Shown one piece after another: positions 17,595-27,076 of a stretch of 64,000 nucleotides of DNA (positions are counted from its first letter, which is position 1; every line of letters starts with the position of its first letter). Position numbers and translations under genes: made by a program. The notes under the pieces were generated by a model. The model did not search any database. It had not been told where the DNA came from and saw only the letters and a program-made list of their open reading frames with translations. This DNA comes from Microbacterium sp. RU1D (GTDB taxonomy: Bacteria > Actinomycetota > Actinomycetes > Actinomycetales > Microbacteriaceae), in contig NZ_FTPQ01000002.1 in assembly GCF_900156435.1 (NCBI RefSeq), forward strand, positions 434,001-498,000, written 5' to 3'.

Positions 17595-18776
17595 TCACGA
17601 TGCGCCGCTCCCCCGCACCACCGATCGCCAAGCGCCGTCGTCGTCGCGAACCGCACGCCCCTCCAGCTCCGCGAAGCCGAGCAGCACGGCCGCGTCATCG
17701 CGAGCGAGCCCGCTCCGTCGAGCCACGTCGTCGATCGACCTCGCCGAACGCGGGGACAGCGCATCGAAAAGCCTCGTCGTGTCGTCCGTCGCGCCGCCGC
17801 CGGTATCGCTCCTCGCGGGAGCGCCCGCCCCGAGCATCTCGAGGACGTCGGCTGCCGACGTCACGCACACGCCGTCGAATTCCCGCAGCACCCGGTGGCA
17901 CCCGGCCGACGCGGCGCTCGTGATCGGCCCGGGCACGGCCCCGAGTGGTCGTCCGAGCGTCGCGGCATGCCCGGCCGTGTTCAGCGAGCCGCTCCGCCAC
18001 CCGGCCTCGATCACGACGACGGCGTCGGCCATCGCCGCGATCAGACGGTTGCGACTCAGAAACCGCCACTTGGTCGGCGCCGCTCCGCAGGGGGTCTCGC
18101 TCCAGACCGCTCCGGTCGTGGAGATCCGCTCGAGGAGCCCCTCGTGCCCGCGGGGATACGGTCGATCGACACCGCCGGCCAGAAACGCCACCGTGGCGCC
18201 ACCGGCCGATAGGGCACCACGATGGCAAGCGCCGTCGATCCCGTACGCCGCCCCGGAGACGACCACCACACCGGCTGCCGCCAGATCGGCGGCCAGGTCC
18301 GCCGCGACACCCTCCCCGTATGCGGTCGCCGCGCGCGCTCCCACGAGAGCCACGGCAGGAGCGTCCGAGGGTGCTCCCCCTCCCCGTCGCCACATGGCGA
18401 CCGGCGCGTGCGCCTCCAGATCGTCGAAGCGCACGGGCCAGTCGTCGTCGCCCGGGACGATGAGCTGCGCCCCGCACCGCCGTGCCGCGTCGAGGGCGGC
18501 CGCGACCGCGGACGGCTGAAGCCGTGGCATCCATCGTGCTCTCGCCCGATCCAGGGCATCGCCTCGGTCGTCGACCACCACACGAAGAGCCGCAGCGGCA
18601 CCGACCGCGGCGATCAGAGCCCCGGCCTCGCTGTCACCCGGCTCGACGAGCAGGCTCCAGACGGCCCGCGCGTACACCTCCACCGGATCGAGCAGTTCAC
18701 CGACGGACCCGATGCCCCGCCGCACGCCGTCGATGGCCCGGCTCGCCACGTCCTCACCGAGGTCGAGCGGCATCAT
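17595..18776 (-). CDS. dprA: DNA-processing protein DprA
   Basis: This 393-residue protein loads RecA onto incoming single-stranded DNA during transformation. The Rossmann-type core has [29 protein letters not shown] and [13 protein letters not shown]...[12 protein letters not shown] motifs. A C-terminal winged-helix-like region (from about residue 325) completes it. The ATG at 18776 overlaps the comM stop as ATGA. The gap of 235 bases before xerC holds no recognisable gene. Confidence 0.94.
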   Translation of the reverse strand: MMPLDLGEDVASRAIDGVRRGIGSVGELLDPVEVYARAVWSLLVEPGDSEAGALIAAVGAAAALRVVVDDRGDALDRARARWMPRLQPSAVAAALDAARRCGAQLIVPGDDDWPVRFDDLEAHAPVAMWRRGGGAPSDAPAVALVGARAATAYGEGVAADLAADLAAAGVVVVSGAAYGIDGACHRGALSAGGATVAFLAGGVDRPYPRGHEGLLERISTTGAVWSETPCGAAPTKWRFLSRNRLIAAMADAVVVIEAGWRSGSLNTAGHAATLGRPLGAVPGPITSAASAGCHRVLREFDGVCVTSAADVLEMLGAGAPARSDTGGGATDDTTRLFDALSPRSARSIDDVARRSGLARDDAAVLLGFAELEGRAVRDDDGAWRSVVRGSGAS

Positions 18777-20296
18777 GACGACGACGCCCCTCGCCGCAGG
18801 AAGAGCGCCCGACCGACGTCGGATGCCTCCAACCTTTCGTGGCCGGCGATGTCGGCGACCGTCCACGCGACCCTCATCAACCGGTCGTAGCCGCGCAGGG
18901 TCAACGCGCCGCGCCGCAGAGCGGTGTCGAGCGGCGCGAGCACCTCCGATCTCGGCGCTGCGGGACCGCGCAGCCACGTGCCGGGTACATCGGCGTTGCG
19001 TCTCCAGGGCGTATCGCCCCAACGCCTGGTCGCTCGTGCCCGCGCCTCCGCCACGATCGCGCGCGCCTGGGCTGTCGTCATCGTGGTCGCGTCCTCGCTT
19101 CGCGCCGACGAGACGCGCTGCAGCCGCAGGTCGATGTCGATGCGGTCCAGCAGGGGTCCGGATAGGCGCCTCGTGTAACGACGGATCGCTTGCGGAGCGC
19201 ATTCGCACGAGCCGCCCGGTACCCCGTACTGTCCGCAGGGACACGGGTTGGTCGCCACCACGAGCTGGAAGCGGGCGGGATACGTTGCAGCGACTCCCGA
19301 GCGGTGCACCTGAATCACGCCGCTCTCGAGCGGTTGCCGCAGGGCATCGAGCACCGACGCGGGGAACTCTCCCCCTTCGTCGAGGAACAGGACGCCCTCG
19401 CTCGCTCGCGCGATCGCGCCGGGGCGGATCACTCCGGAGCCGCCGCCGATGAGTGCTGCCGCCGTCGCGCCGTGGTGAGGGCTCTCGAAGGGAGGCACGC
19501 GGGACAACCGCGTCACCGTCTCACCGGAGAGCGAGCGCACCGACGCCACGGAGAGGGCGGCGTCGTCGTCGAGCGGCGGCAGGATGCCGGGCAGCCGCCG
19601 CGCGAGCATCGTCTTCCCCGCGCCGGGCGGTCCGCTCATGAGGATGTGGTGTCCGCCCGCCGCCGCCACCACCAGCGCGTCGACGGCCTCGCGCTGACCC
19701 ACCACGTCGGCCAGCTCGAGAGGCTCGTCGCCGGAGGCGGGCGACTCGGGAGGATCGATGGCGGGCAGGTCGGGCGCGTCGCTCGTGCCCCCGTGCCACC
19801 GCACGACGTCGGCAAGGCAGACCGCCGCGAACACCTCCACGCCGTCGACCAGGGCCGCTTCCGCCGCGTTCGCCGTCGGCACGACGACGCGATGGAGCCC
19901 CGCGGAACGAGCGGCCACCACCGCGGGCAGTACGCCGGCGACCGGGCGGAGCCGCCCGTCGAGCCCGAGTTCTCCGATGTGCACCGTGTTCGAGACGTGC
20001 GGGGCATCCATCCGCACGGACGTGGCGAGGGCCGCCACGGCGATCGCCACGTCGAAGCCCGACCCGCGCTTGGGCAGGCTCGCGGGAGACAGGTTGACGG
20101 TGATCCGCCGTTTCGGAAGGTCGAGACCGCGGTTCGCGCAGGCGTTGCGCACCCGCCGCCCGGCCTCTCCCAACGCCTTGTCGGCCAGACCGATGATGGC
20201 GAACTCCGGCGTCTGCGACGACACGTCGGCCTCGACCTCGACGAGGTCGCCGCGCAAGCCGGTCAGTGCCACGGCCCAGGTGCGCGCCACGGTCAC
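18773..20296 (-). CDS. comM: YifB/ComM-type Mg-chelatase-like AAA+ ATPase
   Basis: This 507-residue protein has an N-terminal Lon-protease-like fold (residues 1-170, for example KRRITVNLSPASLPKRGSGFD) and an AAA+ domain. The Walker A motif is GPPGAGKTML and the Walker B region LFLDEGGEFP. A C-terminal Mg-chelatase-related domain includes CNCxxG-like cysteine pairs (NPCPCGQYG). ComM is a branch-migration helicase used in natural transformation. The GTG start overlaps the yraN stop (GTGA), and the gene is coupled to dprA. Confidence 0.95.
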   Translation of the reverse strand: MTVARTWAVALTGLRGDLVEVEADVSSQTPEFAIIGLADKALGEAGRRVRNACANRGLDLPKRRITVNLSPASLPKRGSGFDVAIAVAALATSVRMDAPHVSNTVHIGELGLDGRLRPVAGVLPAVVAARSAGLHRVVVPTANAAEAALVDGVEVFAAVCLADVVRWHGGTSDAPDLPAIDPPESPASGDEPLELADVVGQREAVDALVVAAAGGHHILMSGPPGAGKTMLARRLPGILPPLDDDAALSVASVRSLSGETVTRLSRVPPFESPHHGATAAALIGGGSGVIRPGAIARASEGVLFLDEGGEFPASVLDALRQPLESGVIQVHRSGVAATYPARFQLVVATNPCPCGQYGVPGGSCECAPQAIRRYTRRLSGPLLDRIDIDLRLQRVSSARSEDATTMTTAQARAIVAEARARATRRWGDTPWRRNADVPGTWLRGPAAPRSEVLAPLDTALRRGALTLRGYDRLMRVAWTVADIAGHERLEASDVGRALFLRRGASSS

Positions 20297-20655
20297 AGCG
20301 CGTCCTCGAGATGCTCCAGGCGAGCCAAGGCGGGGTCGCCGCCGATCAGGCCGATGACATCGACGCGCAGCCGACGTCCGCGAGCGTACTCCGGATGCTG
20401 CGCGAGCCACGCCATCGACAGCCGCCAGAGGCGCTCCGCCTTCCGCCGATCCACCGCCTCGAACGGGTGGCCGTAGTCTTCGCTGCGCCGCGTCTTGACC
20501 TCGACGACGACGATGGTGCCGTCGCGCGCCGCCACGATGTCGATCTCACCCTGCGGGCACCGCCAGTTGCGCTCGAGGATGCGATAACCGTCGTCGATCA
20601 GATACGCGACGGCGCGGTCTTCTCCGGCCCTGCCGAGGTCGTCTTTCGCTGCCAT
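20293..20655 (-). CDS. UPF0102 (YraN) nuclease-like protein
   Basis: This 120-residue protein has the restriction-endonuclease-like core GEIDIVAARDG...VVVEVKTRR, carrying the D...E-x-K pattern of nucleases. The family is widespread but not characterised biochemically in detail. It sits directly upstream of comM and dprA, which suggests a link to DNA processing. The ATG at 20655 fits the usual start. Confidence 0.9.
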   Translation of the reverse strand: MAAKDDLGRAGEDRAVAYLIDDGYRILERNWRCPQGEIDIVAARDGTIVVVEVKTRRSEDYGHPFEAVDRRKAERLWRLSMAWLAQHPEYARGRRLRVDVIGLIGGDPALARLEHLEDAL

Positions 20656-20748
20656 GCCCGAGAGCGTGGCATCCGGGCCACGGACAGCGCGGTGCCGAGA
20701 CCGTCATCGGTGGACGGATCGCCGTCGGGCGGCGCTGGGGAGGAGGCG

Positions 20749-21072
20749 TCAGTTGTCGAGCGAGAGCTCGTCCGGCAGCTGGAAGTCGTGACGCGACAGC
20801 TCCTCGACGTTGACGTCCTTGAAGGTCAGCACGCGGACGGACTTCACGAAGCGGTCGGCGCGGTAGATGTCCCACACCCACACGTCGGTCATCGAGATCT
20901 CGAAGTAGAAGTCGTGCTCGGTGTCGCGGCGCACGACGTTGACGTCGTTCGCGAGGTAGAACCGGCGCTCGGTCTCGATCACGTAGGTGAATTGGCGCAC
21001 GACATCGCGGTACTCGCGGTACAGGGCCAGTTCGAGTTCGCGGTCGTAATCCTCGAAGACGTCGTCATCCAT
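20749..21072 (-). CDS. DUF2469 family protein
   Basis: This 107-residue acidic protein starts MDDDVFEDYDRELELALYRE and is typical of DUF2469, a family conserved in actinobacteria and usually found between rnhB and yraN, as here. It has no signal peptide and no cysteine. The function is unknown. The high conservation and fixed position argue for a housekeeping role. Confidence 0.88.
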   Translation of the reverse strand: MDDDVFEDYDRELELALYREYRDVVRQFTYVIETERRFYLANDVNVVRRDTEHDFYFEISMTDVWVWDIYRADRFVKSVRVLTFKDVNVEELSRHDFQLPDELSLDN

Positions 21073-21146
21073 GGTCCTCCCATCCTAGGCGCGCGGCGCG
21101 GCTGCAGCCGCACGGGGGCACCCACCCGGGCGCGTCCAGGCGGGTG

Positions 21147-21800
21147 TCAGAACAGCGTCGGCGCGGCCGCGATGGCCCAGGAGTGACGATGATGCATGCT
21201 CATCCCGTGCGCGGAGATCGCCTCGCGGTGGTCGAGGCTCGCATACCCCTTGTTGCGCGCCCACCCGTAGGCGGGCAGGTCGTCGTGGAGGCCGGTCATG
21301 AGCGTGTCGCGCGCGACCTTGGCGATGACGGATGCCGCGGCGGCACTCGCGCAGTCGCGGTCGGCCTTGATGACCGGACGGACGGTCAGCCCGGACTCCC
21401 CCGCCGGCGTGATGTAGTCGTGGTTGCCGTCGAGGATCACTAAGGCCTCCTCGGGGACGACGCCGTGCGCGCGCAGGTCGGCGATCGCCCGCACCGCGGC
21501 GAGCCCGAGGGCGCGGATGATGCCGATCTCGTCCACTTCGACCGAACTCGCCCACCCGACCGCACTGTGCTGGACGAACGCCGCCGCGCGGGCGGCCACC
21601 TCCGGACGCCGCGCCTCGGGCACGAGCTTCGAGTCCCGCAGCCCCGCAGGCACCCGCTTGCGCGATCGGGCCGGGTCGATCACGGCCGCGCCGACGGCCA
21701 CCGGACCCGCCAACGCCCCGCGACCGACCTCATCGCACGCGATGACGATCGCGTGCTGCTTGAGCAGCCGACGCTCGAGAGTGAGGGTGGGTTCGATCAC
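21147..21800 (-). CDS. rnhB: Ribonuclease HII
   Basis: This 217-residue enzyme cuts RNA in RNA-DNA hybrids. The four acidic catalytic residues are seen in CDEVGRGALAGPV (Asp and Glu), LDGNHDY (Asp) and KADRDCASAAAASVIAKV (Asp). The GTG start at 21800 overlaps the lepB stop (GTGA). A longer open frame upstream is Arg/Pro-rich shadow sequence. The order lepB-rnhB-DUF2469-yraN is standard in the group. Confidence 0.95.
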   Translation of the reverse strand: MIEPTLTLERRLLKQHAIVIACDEVGRGALAGPVAVGAAVIDPARSRKRVPAGLRDSKLVPEARRPEVAARAAAFVQHSAVGWASSVEVDEIGIIRALGLAAVRAIADLRAHGVVPEEALVILDGNHDYITPAGESGLTVRPVIKADRDCASAAAASVIAKVARDTLMTGLHDDLPAYGWARNKGYASLDHREAISAHGMSMHHRHSWAIAAAPTLF

Positions 21801-22561
21801 TGTTCCCCCGGTGCGGGGACCCCCGCGAACACCTCGTGGTGGAAGTCGATGAGTCCGAACCGGTCGAACGGCCATGTGATCACGAAGGCGCGACCGACCA
21901 CGTTGTCGATCGGCACGAAGCCCTGCCCCGGCTGCGCCTGGTTGAAGCGCGAGTCGCGCGAACTGTTGCGGTTGTCACCGAGCACCCACAGGGAACCGTC
22001 CGGCACGGTGACGTCGTACGGCACCGGCTCCGGAGCGGTCGCTCCCGGGGACAGGCGCACGTAGGTCTCGTCGATCGGGACACCGTTCACCGACGTCTGG
22101 CCGAGGGCGTTGCAGCACACGACGTGGTCACCGGGCGTACCGATCACCCGCTTGATGAGATGGTCGTCGCTGTCGGGTGCCGACAGACCGAAGAGCGAGA
22201 GGACCCAGTCGACGCCCTCGACGAAGGGCGACCGCTCGGGTGCGGGAGCGTTGTCGAGCCACCCACCCGGGTCGCGGAACACCACCACATCGCCCCGCGA
22301 GTACTCGCCGAATCTCGGGGTGAGCTCATCGACCAGGATTCGGTCCTTGATCATCAGCGTGTTCTCCATCGACGCCGACGGGATGTAGAACGACCGGACG
22401 ACGAACGTCTTGACCACAAACGACACCAGCAGCGCGATGACGACGATGACGACGAGGTCGCGCAGGAACGACCCCCAGCCTCGGCGGCGGGATGCCGCGG
22501 AACGGGATGCCGTGGAACGGGACGCGCTGGCATCCGGGGTCGAGGCGGTCTGGTCGCTCAT
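21797..22561 (-). CDS. lepB: Type I signal peptidase
   Basis: This 254-residue membrane protease removes signal peptides from secreted proteins. A cytoplasmic Ser/Ala/Arg-rich N-terminus is followed by one transmembrane segment (about residues 34-56). The catalytic Ser is in FYIPSASMENTL and the catalytic Lys in DHLIKRVIGTPGD. The GDNRNSSRDSR box is also present. The ATG at 22561 is preceded by GAAGGAAAC. Confidence 0.96.
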   Translation of the reverse strand: MSDQTASTPDASASRSTASRSAASRRRGWGSFLRDLVVIVVIALLVSFVVKTFVVRSFYIPSASMENTLMIKDRILVDELTPRFGEYSRGDVVVFRDPGGWLDNAPAPERSPFVEGVDWVLSLFGLSAPDSDDHLIKRVIGTPGDHVVCCNALGQTSVNGVPIDETYVRLSPGATAPEPVPYDVTVPDGSLWVLGDNRNSSRDSRFNQAQPGQGFVPIDNVVGRAFVITWPFDRFGLIDFHHEVFAGVPAPGEQ

Positions 22562-22649
22562 GTTTCCTTCACCGGGTTCCCGCACTCCGGAGAACCGCAG
22601 CAACAAGGGTCGCACACCCGTGCGCCGCCCCGTGACCGTCTCGCCGCGA

Positions 22650-22689
22650 AAACGCCGAACGCCCCGAGGTGAAATCCACGGGGCGTTCG
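22650..22689 (-). terminator. Intrinsic terminator after rplS
   Basis: On the minus strand an 11-bp stem (22656-22666 with 22679-22689) has a 12-base loop and is followed by GCGTTTTC. It starts 11 bases after the rplS stop and separates rplS from lepB. Confidence 0.85.
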
Positions 22690-22700
22690 AGGGAGGCGAC

Positions 22701-23048
22701 TCAGCGGTCGCGCTTCTCCTTGATCTTGGCCTTCTTGCCGCGCAGGCTGCGCAGGTAGTAGAGCTTGGCGCGACGCACGTCACCGCGCGTGACGACCTCG
22801 ATGTGGTCGATCACGGGGCTGTGGACGGGGAAGGTGCGCTCCACGCCGACCTGGAAGCTGACCTTGCGGACGCAGAAGGTCTCGCGCACGCCGTCGCCCG
22901 AGCGGCCGATGACGACGCCCTGGAACACCTGGATGCGCGAGCGGTTGCCTTCGGTGATGTTGACGTGCACCTTGACGGTGTCGCCGGGGGCGAAGGCGGG
23001 GATGTCGGAGCGCAGCGAGGCCGCGTCGACGGAGTCGAGGATCTGCAT
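22701..23048 (-). CDS. rplS: 50S ribosomal protein L19
   Basis: This 115-residue L19 has the usual length and blocks [30 protein letters not shown] and [20 protein letters not shown]. Two in-frame ATGs lie close together. The inner one (MQILDSVD) is 8 bases from an AGGAAG site and is preferred. The gene has its own promoter and terminator rather than being part of the rpsP-trmD operon. Confidence 0.97.
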   Translation of the reverse strand: MQILDSVDAASLRSDIPAFAPGDTVKVHVNITEGNRSRIQVFQGVVIGRSGDGVRETFCVRKVSFQVGVERTFPVHSPVIDHIEVVTRGDVRRAKLYYLRSLRGKKAKIKEKRDR

Positions 23049-23089
23049 GATCATCACTTCCTGCGACCGCCACAGGTCGATCGCACGAT

Positions 23090-23165
23090 AAAAGGGGAAA
23101 AAGGTGGGGCGTGCCCGAGCCGCGGATGCGGCGGACTCCCCTGAGGCAGAGCCGGTCAGGGCACG
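23090..23165 (-). promoter_or_regulatory. rplS leader: hairpin followed by a U-rich tract
   Basis: In the minus-strand leader, CGTGCCC (23159-23165) can pair with GGGCACG (23110-23116), enclosing a smaller CCCTGA/TCAGGG hairpin. The closing stem is followed by CCCCACCTTTTTCCCCTTTT (23109-23090). This looks like a transcription attenuator upstream of L19, about 40 bases before the Shine-Dalgarno. Confidence 0.55.
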
Positions 23166-23171
23166 AGGGTC

Positions 23172-23201
23172 TATTCTGCCACGTCCGCGCCGACCGGCCA
23201 A
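23172..23201 (-). promoter_or_regulatory. Promoter of rplS
   Basis: On the minus strand TTGGCC (23196-23201) and AGAATA (23172-23177) are 18 bases apart. The surrounding GGCAGAATAGA is repeated exactly upstream of rpsP. Confidence 0.55.
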
Positions 23202-23235
23202 AACGTCCGTCCGCGCGACGACGGCGGTGACGTGC

Positions 23236-23739
23236 TCACTCCTGCCGGGGTGACTCCGCCACGACGATGACGTCGCCGTCGACCCGCTGCTGCGAACGCT
23301 GTTGTGCCCGCTCGCGCGGCGCGGGGATGTAGGCCGTGCCGTCGGCGGCGTGCATCACCGTCACCGTTCCGCGCGCCTCGTTCCACACCTGCGCGAGCGA
23401 CGACCAGAAGAGCACGAGCGCTCCGACGACCGAGAGCACGAGCAGCGGGAAGAACACGCGCGAGTCGAACAGACCGAGAGCGATGATCACGAGGTGCCAG
23501 AGCCCGATGCCGACCGCGTCGCGCCACGACACCGCCCGGGACTCGCGGACGCTCCCCCGCGCACGGACGAGGAGCGACAGCAGCACCTGCGAGACGAACA
23601 CCGCAGGCACGGCGACGAACAGCCACAGGAGAGCCCACCCGCTGCCGCCGGAGAACACGATCCATCCGACGAAGAGCCAGAGCGGCAACACGAAAGCGGC
23701 CGGAAGCAGCCAGCGGTAGAACAGTCGGCGCAGCACCAT
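23236..23739 (-). CDS. Four-helix membrane protein of unknown function
   Basis: This 167-residue protein has four hydrophobic segments at about residues 10-31, 36-57, 73-91 and 95-115. Its polar C-terminal tail contains [13 protein letters not shown] do not recognise the family. It sits between rplS and the divergent map gene, in a place where the rpsP-trmD-rplS cluster is interrupted. The ATG at 23739 fits the first membrane segment. Confidence 0.72.
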   Translation of the reverse strand: MVLRRLFYRWLLPAAFVLPLWLFVGWIVFSGGSGWALLWLFVAVPAVFVSQVLLSLLVRARGSVRESRAVSWRDAVGIGLWHLVIIALGLFDSRVFFPLLVLSVVGALVLFWSSLAQVWNEARGTVTVMHAADGTAYIPAPRERAQQRSQQRVDGDVIVVAESPRQE

Positions 23740-23850
23740 GACCCGATGCTAGGGCGCGACCATGTGCGGCGCCTTTGAGAAACCCATGGCCCGAGCGCAT
23801 CACGGCTGCATCCATCGGTGAGAATGGAGGTTCGACGAAAGGGAACCACC

Positions 23851-24633
23851 ATGATCGAACTGCGTACGCCGGCCGAGATCGACGCGATGCGCCCCGCGGG
23901 CCGCTTCGTCGCGGAGGTGCTCGCCACGTTGCGCGACGAGACCAAGGTGGGCACCAACCTCCTGCACCTGGACCGTCGCGCACACGACATGATCCGGAAA
24001 GCCGGCGCCGAGTCGTGCTACATCGACTACCACCCGTCGTTCGGCGCGAGCCCGTTCGGCAAGGTGCTGTGCACCTCCATCAACGACGCCGTCCTGCACG
24101 GCCTCCCCCACGACTACGTCCTGCGCGACGGCGACCTCGTCTCTCTCGATTTCGCCGCCTCCGTCGACGGCTGGGTCGCCGATTCCGCCGTCTCCTTCGT
24201 CGTCGGCACGCCCCGCGACGAAGACCTCGCCCTGATCGACACCACGCAGCGCGCTCTCGCCGCCGCGATCGACGCCGCCACCGTGGGCCACAAGATCGGC
24301 GACATCTCCGCCGCCGTCGCCGCCGTCGCGCGCGCCGAGGGCCTCAGCATCAACACCGACTTCGGCGGCCACGGCGTGGGGCGCACCATGCACGGCGACC
24401 CGCACGTCGCCAACGACGGAAAGGCGGGGCGCGGCTATCCGCTCCGCGCCGGACTGGTCGTCGCGCTCGAGCCGTGGTTCCTGCAGACCACCGACGAGCT
24501 CGTCACCGACCCCGACGGCTGGACGCTGCGCAGCGCCGACGGCTCACGCGGAGCGCACTCCGAGCACACGGTCGCCATCACCGCCGACGGCCCGATCGTG
24601 CTCACCGACCGCTCGTTCCTCGGAGTCGACTGA
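23851..24633 (+). CDS. map: Methionine aminopeptidase, type I
   Basis: This 260-residue metalloenzyme removes the initiator Met from new proteins. Metal ligands are visible: Asp in LVSLDFAASVDG, Asp in VADSAVSF, His in GGHGVGRTMHGDPH, Glu in ALEPWF and Glu in HSEHTVAI. The ATG at 23851 follows a GAAAGGGA ribosome site. It is transcribed against its neighbours and lies between trmD and rplS, an unusual location. Confidence 0.96.
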   Translation: MIELRTPAEIDAMRPAGRFVAEVLATLRDETKVGTNLLHLDRRAHDMIRKAGAESCYIDYHPSFGASPFGKVLCTSINDAVLHGLPHDYVLRDGDLVSLDFAASVDGWVADSAVSFVVGTPRDEDLALIDTTQRALAAAIDAATVGHKIGDISAAVAAVARAEGLSINTDFGGHGVGRTMHGDPHVANDGKAGRGYPLRAGLVVALEPWFLQTTDELVTDPDGWTLRSADGSRGAHSEHTVAITADGPIVLTDRSFLGVD

Positions 24634-24644
24634 CACCCGCCTCC

Positions 24645-24843
24645 GGACGCCGCGGCCTGCGGGTCGCGGCATCCGCCATCCGCGTCGCCAACCGGATGCC
24701 GTGACGACGAAGGCGCATCGTCCTTCCTCGCGGCACGGGAGCAGGATGCCGTGACGACGAGCGCGTGATCGTCTCCCGTGCAGCGCCGGAACAGGATGCC
24801 GTGAAGATGACGTCGGCGCGACCGAACCGCCCGCGTCGGCGCG
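24645..24843. repeat. Imperfect ~50-bp tandem repeats between map and trmD
   Basis: GGATGCCGTGACGACGA starts at 24694 and 24744, and the variant GGATGCCGTGAAGATGA starts at 24794, exactly 50 bases apart. A weaker copy (GGACGCCGCGG) starts at 24645. The rest of each unit is only loosely similar. The array fills the 224-base convergent gap, and I see no gene in it. Confidence 0.7.
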
Positions 24844-24857
24844 AGGGCGGCCGGCAC

Positions 24858-25547
24858 TCAGTCGGAGAGGAGATCGGGGCGACGCGTCCGCGTGCGCTCG
24901 AGCTGCTGCTCCCGCCGCCACCGGGCGACGGCGCCGTGGTTGCCACTCAACAGCACCGGGGGCACCTCGCGGTCGCGCCACCTCGCGGGCTTGGTGAACG
25001 ACGGGTATTCGAGCAGCCCGTCCTCGTGCGATTCTTCGACCAGGCTCTCGGGGTTGCCGACGACGCCCGGGACGAGCCGCCCGATCGCCTCGACCATCGC
25101 CATGACGGCGACCTCGCCGCCGTTGAGCACGTAGTCGCCGAGGGAGAGCAGGCGCACGTCGCCGAGTTCGGCGGCGTAGTCGAACACGCGCTCGTCGATG
25201 CCTTCGTACCGACCGCAGCCGAACACCAGATGCGGCGCTGTCGACAGCTCGCGGGCGATCGACTGGGTGAAACGCTCCCCCGCGGGAGACGGGAAGACGA
25301 TGACGGGACGCTGGTCGGCCGCGCCGACCACCGCGTCGAGGGCCTCGCCCCAGGGCTCCGGCTTCATCACCATTCCCGCACCGCCGCCGTAGGGCGTGTC
25401 GTCGACCGTCCGGTGCCGATCGTGCGTGAAGTCGCGGAGGTCGTGCACGTGCACGTCGAGCAGACCGCTCTGCCGGGCTTTGCCGAGGAGGGAGACCTCG
25501 AGCGCGTCGAAGATCGTCGGGAAGATCGACACGACGTCGATGCGCAC
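24858..25547 (-). CDS. trmD: tRNA (guanine37-N1)-methyltransferase
   Basis: This 229-residue SPOUT enzyme methylates G37 next to the anticodon. Motifs are [10 protein letters not shown] at the start, [19 protein letters not shown] and the knot region [15 protein letters not shown]. The GTG at 25547 matches the family start and lies one base after the rimM stop. It ends the rpsP-khpA-rimM-trmD operon. Confidence 0.96.
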   Translation of the reverse strand: MRIDVVSIFPTIFDALEVSLLGKARQSGLLDVHVHDLRDFTHDRHRTVDDTPYGGGAGMVMKPEPWGEALDAVVGAADQRPVIVFPSPAGERFTQSIARELSTAPHLVFGCGRYEGIDERVFDYAAELGDVRLLSLGDYVLNGGEVAVMAMVEAIGRLVPGVVGNPESLVEESHEDGLLEYPSFTKPARWRDREVPPVLLSGNHGAVARWRREQQLERTRTRRPDLLSD

Positions 25548-25548
25548 G

Positions 25549-26205
25549 TCAGTCCTCGGGGTCGGCGGGGGCGTCGTCGGCGGGAGCGCCGTCCGCGCGA
25601 GAATCGTCCGCGGGAGCCGGCTCGTCGTCGGCCTCGGGCGGGAGGTCTTCGAACAGACCCGCCGGGGGCGTGACGACGACGCGACCGCCCGCAATGTCGA
25701 CCTCGGGCACGATCGCGCTCACGAAGGGGACGAGCACCTCGCGGTCGTCGCCGATCTGCTTCACGATGAGCAGATCCTGCGCGGGGAAGTGGTCGACGCG
25801 TGCGACGCGGCCGATCACCGCGCCGTCGCGGACGACGTCGAGGCCGACGAGCTGGTGGTCGTACCACGCATCGTCTTCGGCGGGGGCTTCCGCCGTGTCC
25901 TGGTCGATCCAGAGGATCGCCTTGACGAGCTCCTCCGCCGCCGTACGGTCGTCCACGCCCTCGAAGAAGGCCACGGGGTGGGAGTTCATCCAGCGGAACT
26001 CACGGACCGTCAGCTCGCGGCCGTGCCACGGCGAGGACTCCGGAACCTGCAGGGTGAACGTGCTCCCCGGCGCGAAGCGCCCATCGGGATCGTCGGTGTA
26101 CAGCTCGAGCTTGAAGGCGCCCTTGAGGCCGTGGGCCTTCACGAGGCGTCCGACGCGGAGCTGGGTCTTGGCGGGCTGAGCGCCCGCGGTGTCGCCGTTC
26201 GCCAT
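25549..26205 (-). CDS. rimM: Ribosome maturation factor RimM
   Basis: This 218-residue protein helps 30S assembly by binding S19. It has an N-terminal RimM beta-barrel ([18 protein letters not shown]) and a PRC-barrel-like C-terminal part ([12 protein letters not shown]). About 40 Asp/Ala/Pro-rich residues at the end are an extra tail. It shares one base with khpA and is one base from trmD. Confidence 0.95.
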   Translation of the reverse strand: MANGDTAGAQPAKTQLRVGRLVKAHGLKGAFKLELYTDDPDGRFAPGSTFTLQVPESSPWHGRELTVREFRWMNSHPVAFFEGVDDRTAAEELVKAILWIDQDTAEAPAEDDAWYDHQLVGLDVVRDGAVIGRVARVDHFPAQDLLIVKQIGDDREVLVPFVSAIVPEVDIAGGRVVVTPPAGLFEDLPPEADDEPAPADDSRADGAPADDAPADPED

Positions 26206-26435
26206 CAGTCGTCGGCGACGTCGACGCGCACGCGGCGGCCGTCGGCGAGAGCCGACACGACCGTGCGCAGTGCCTTGGCGGTGCGTCCGCCGCGCCCGAT
26301 CACGCGACCCCGGTCATCGGGGTGCACGCGAACCTCCAGCACGTCGCCACGCGGCGACGAGCTGGAACGGATGGTCACGGCATCCGGGTGATCGACGATC
26401 CCCTTGACGACGTGTTCGAGCGCGGCAGACAGCAC
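26205..26435 (-). CDS. khpA: KH-domain RNA-binding protein KhpA
   Basis: This 76-residue protein is a single KH domain with the RNA-binding loop VIGRGGRT (GxxG). It partners KhpB in RNA binding in Gram-positive bacteria. It has a GTG start 5 bases from the rpsP stop. Its place between rpsP and rimM is universal in the group. Confidence 0.94.
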   Translation of the reverse strand: MLSAALEHVVKGIVDHPDAVTIRSSSSPRGDVLEVRVHPDDRGRVIGRGGRTAKALRTVVSALADGRRVRVDVADD

Positions 26436-26440
26436 GGGGA

Positions 26441-26854
26441 TTACTCGGCCGAGGTCTCGGCGGCGTCCTCAGCGGGCGCCTCGGCGGGAGCGTCGGCCTT
26501 CTTCTCGGCCTTGGGCTTGATGACCGACTTCTTCGACGAGTCGGCCTCGAACGCGGCCTTCTCCTCGCGGACCTTGACGGTGGACTTCGCGTCCTTGTCG
26601 CCCTTGAACTTGCCCCAGTCGCCCGTGAGCTTGAGGATGGCGGCGACCTGCTCGGTGGGCTGAGCGCCGACCGACAGCCAGTACTGCGCGCGGTCCGAGT
26701 CGACCTCGATGAACGAGGGCTCCTCGGTCGGGTGGTACTTGCCGATCTCCTCGATGACACGACCGTCGCGCTTGGTGCGCGAGTCGGCGACGACGATGCG
26801 GTAGTAGGGCGCGCGGATCTTTCCGAGGCGCTTGAGACGGATCTTGACAGCCAC
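26441..26854 (-). CDS. rpsP: 30S ribosomal protein S16
   Basis: This 137-residue S16 starts with [20 protein letters not shown] and has [18 protein letters not shown]. The C-terminal ~50 residues are a Lys/Ala/Glu-rich extension typical of actinobacteria. The GTG start at 26854 is 5 bases after GGAG. It leads the rpsP-khpA-rimM-trmD operon. Confidence 0.96.
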   Translation of the reverse strand: MAVKIRLKRLGKIRAPYYRIVVADSRTKRDGRVIEEIGKYHPTEEPSFIEVDSDRAQYWLSVGAQPTEQVAAILKLTGDWGKFKGDKDAKSTVKVREEKAAFEADSSKKSVIKPKAEKKADAPAEAPAEDAAETSAE

Positions 26855-26945
26855 GATGACTCCAAATGATGAAAACGAACGAACCGAACGCCTGGAGAGT
26901 GGGGTGCACACCCGGCGGAAGCTCAAAAGGGTGGACCGACACTGG

Positions 26946-26981
26946 ATAGAGGGTCGAGTGGCGGGTCCAGCCCTCTATTCT
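26946..26981 (-). promoter_or_regulatory. rpsP promoter and leader hairpin
   Basis: On the minus strand, GGCAGAATAGA (hexamer AGAATA at 26976-26981) is identical to the rplS promoter block. TAGAGGG next to it can pair with CCCTCTA at 26946-26952. A second possible pair, TGGACC/GGTCCA, ends just before CCCTTTT. Confidence 0.45.
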
Positions 26982-27076
26982 GCCAGATGCGCAGAGCTCG
27001 CGGTGACAGGTGACACGCCGCGACACGGAGGGTAGCGGACGATCCGCGTGCCCGACCCCCGTGTCAGACTGACCGC

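Noticed and set aside
24435..24857. Minus-strand frames across the 50-bp repeats
   Set aside because: The repetitive peptide comes from the tandem DNA units, starts inside map antisense, and has no ribosome site.
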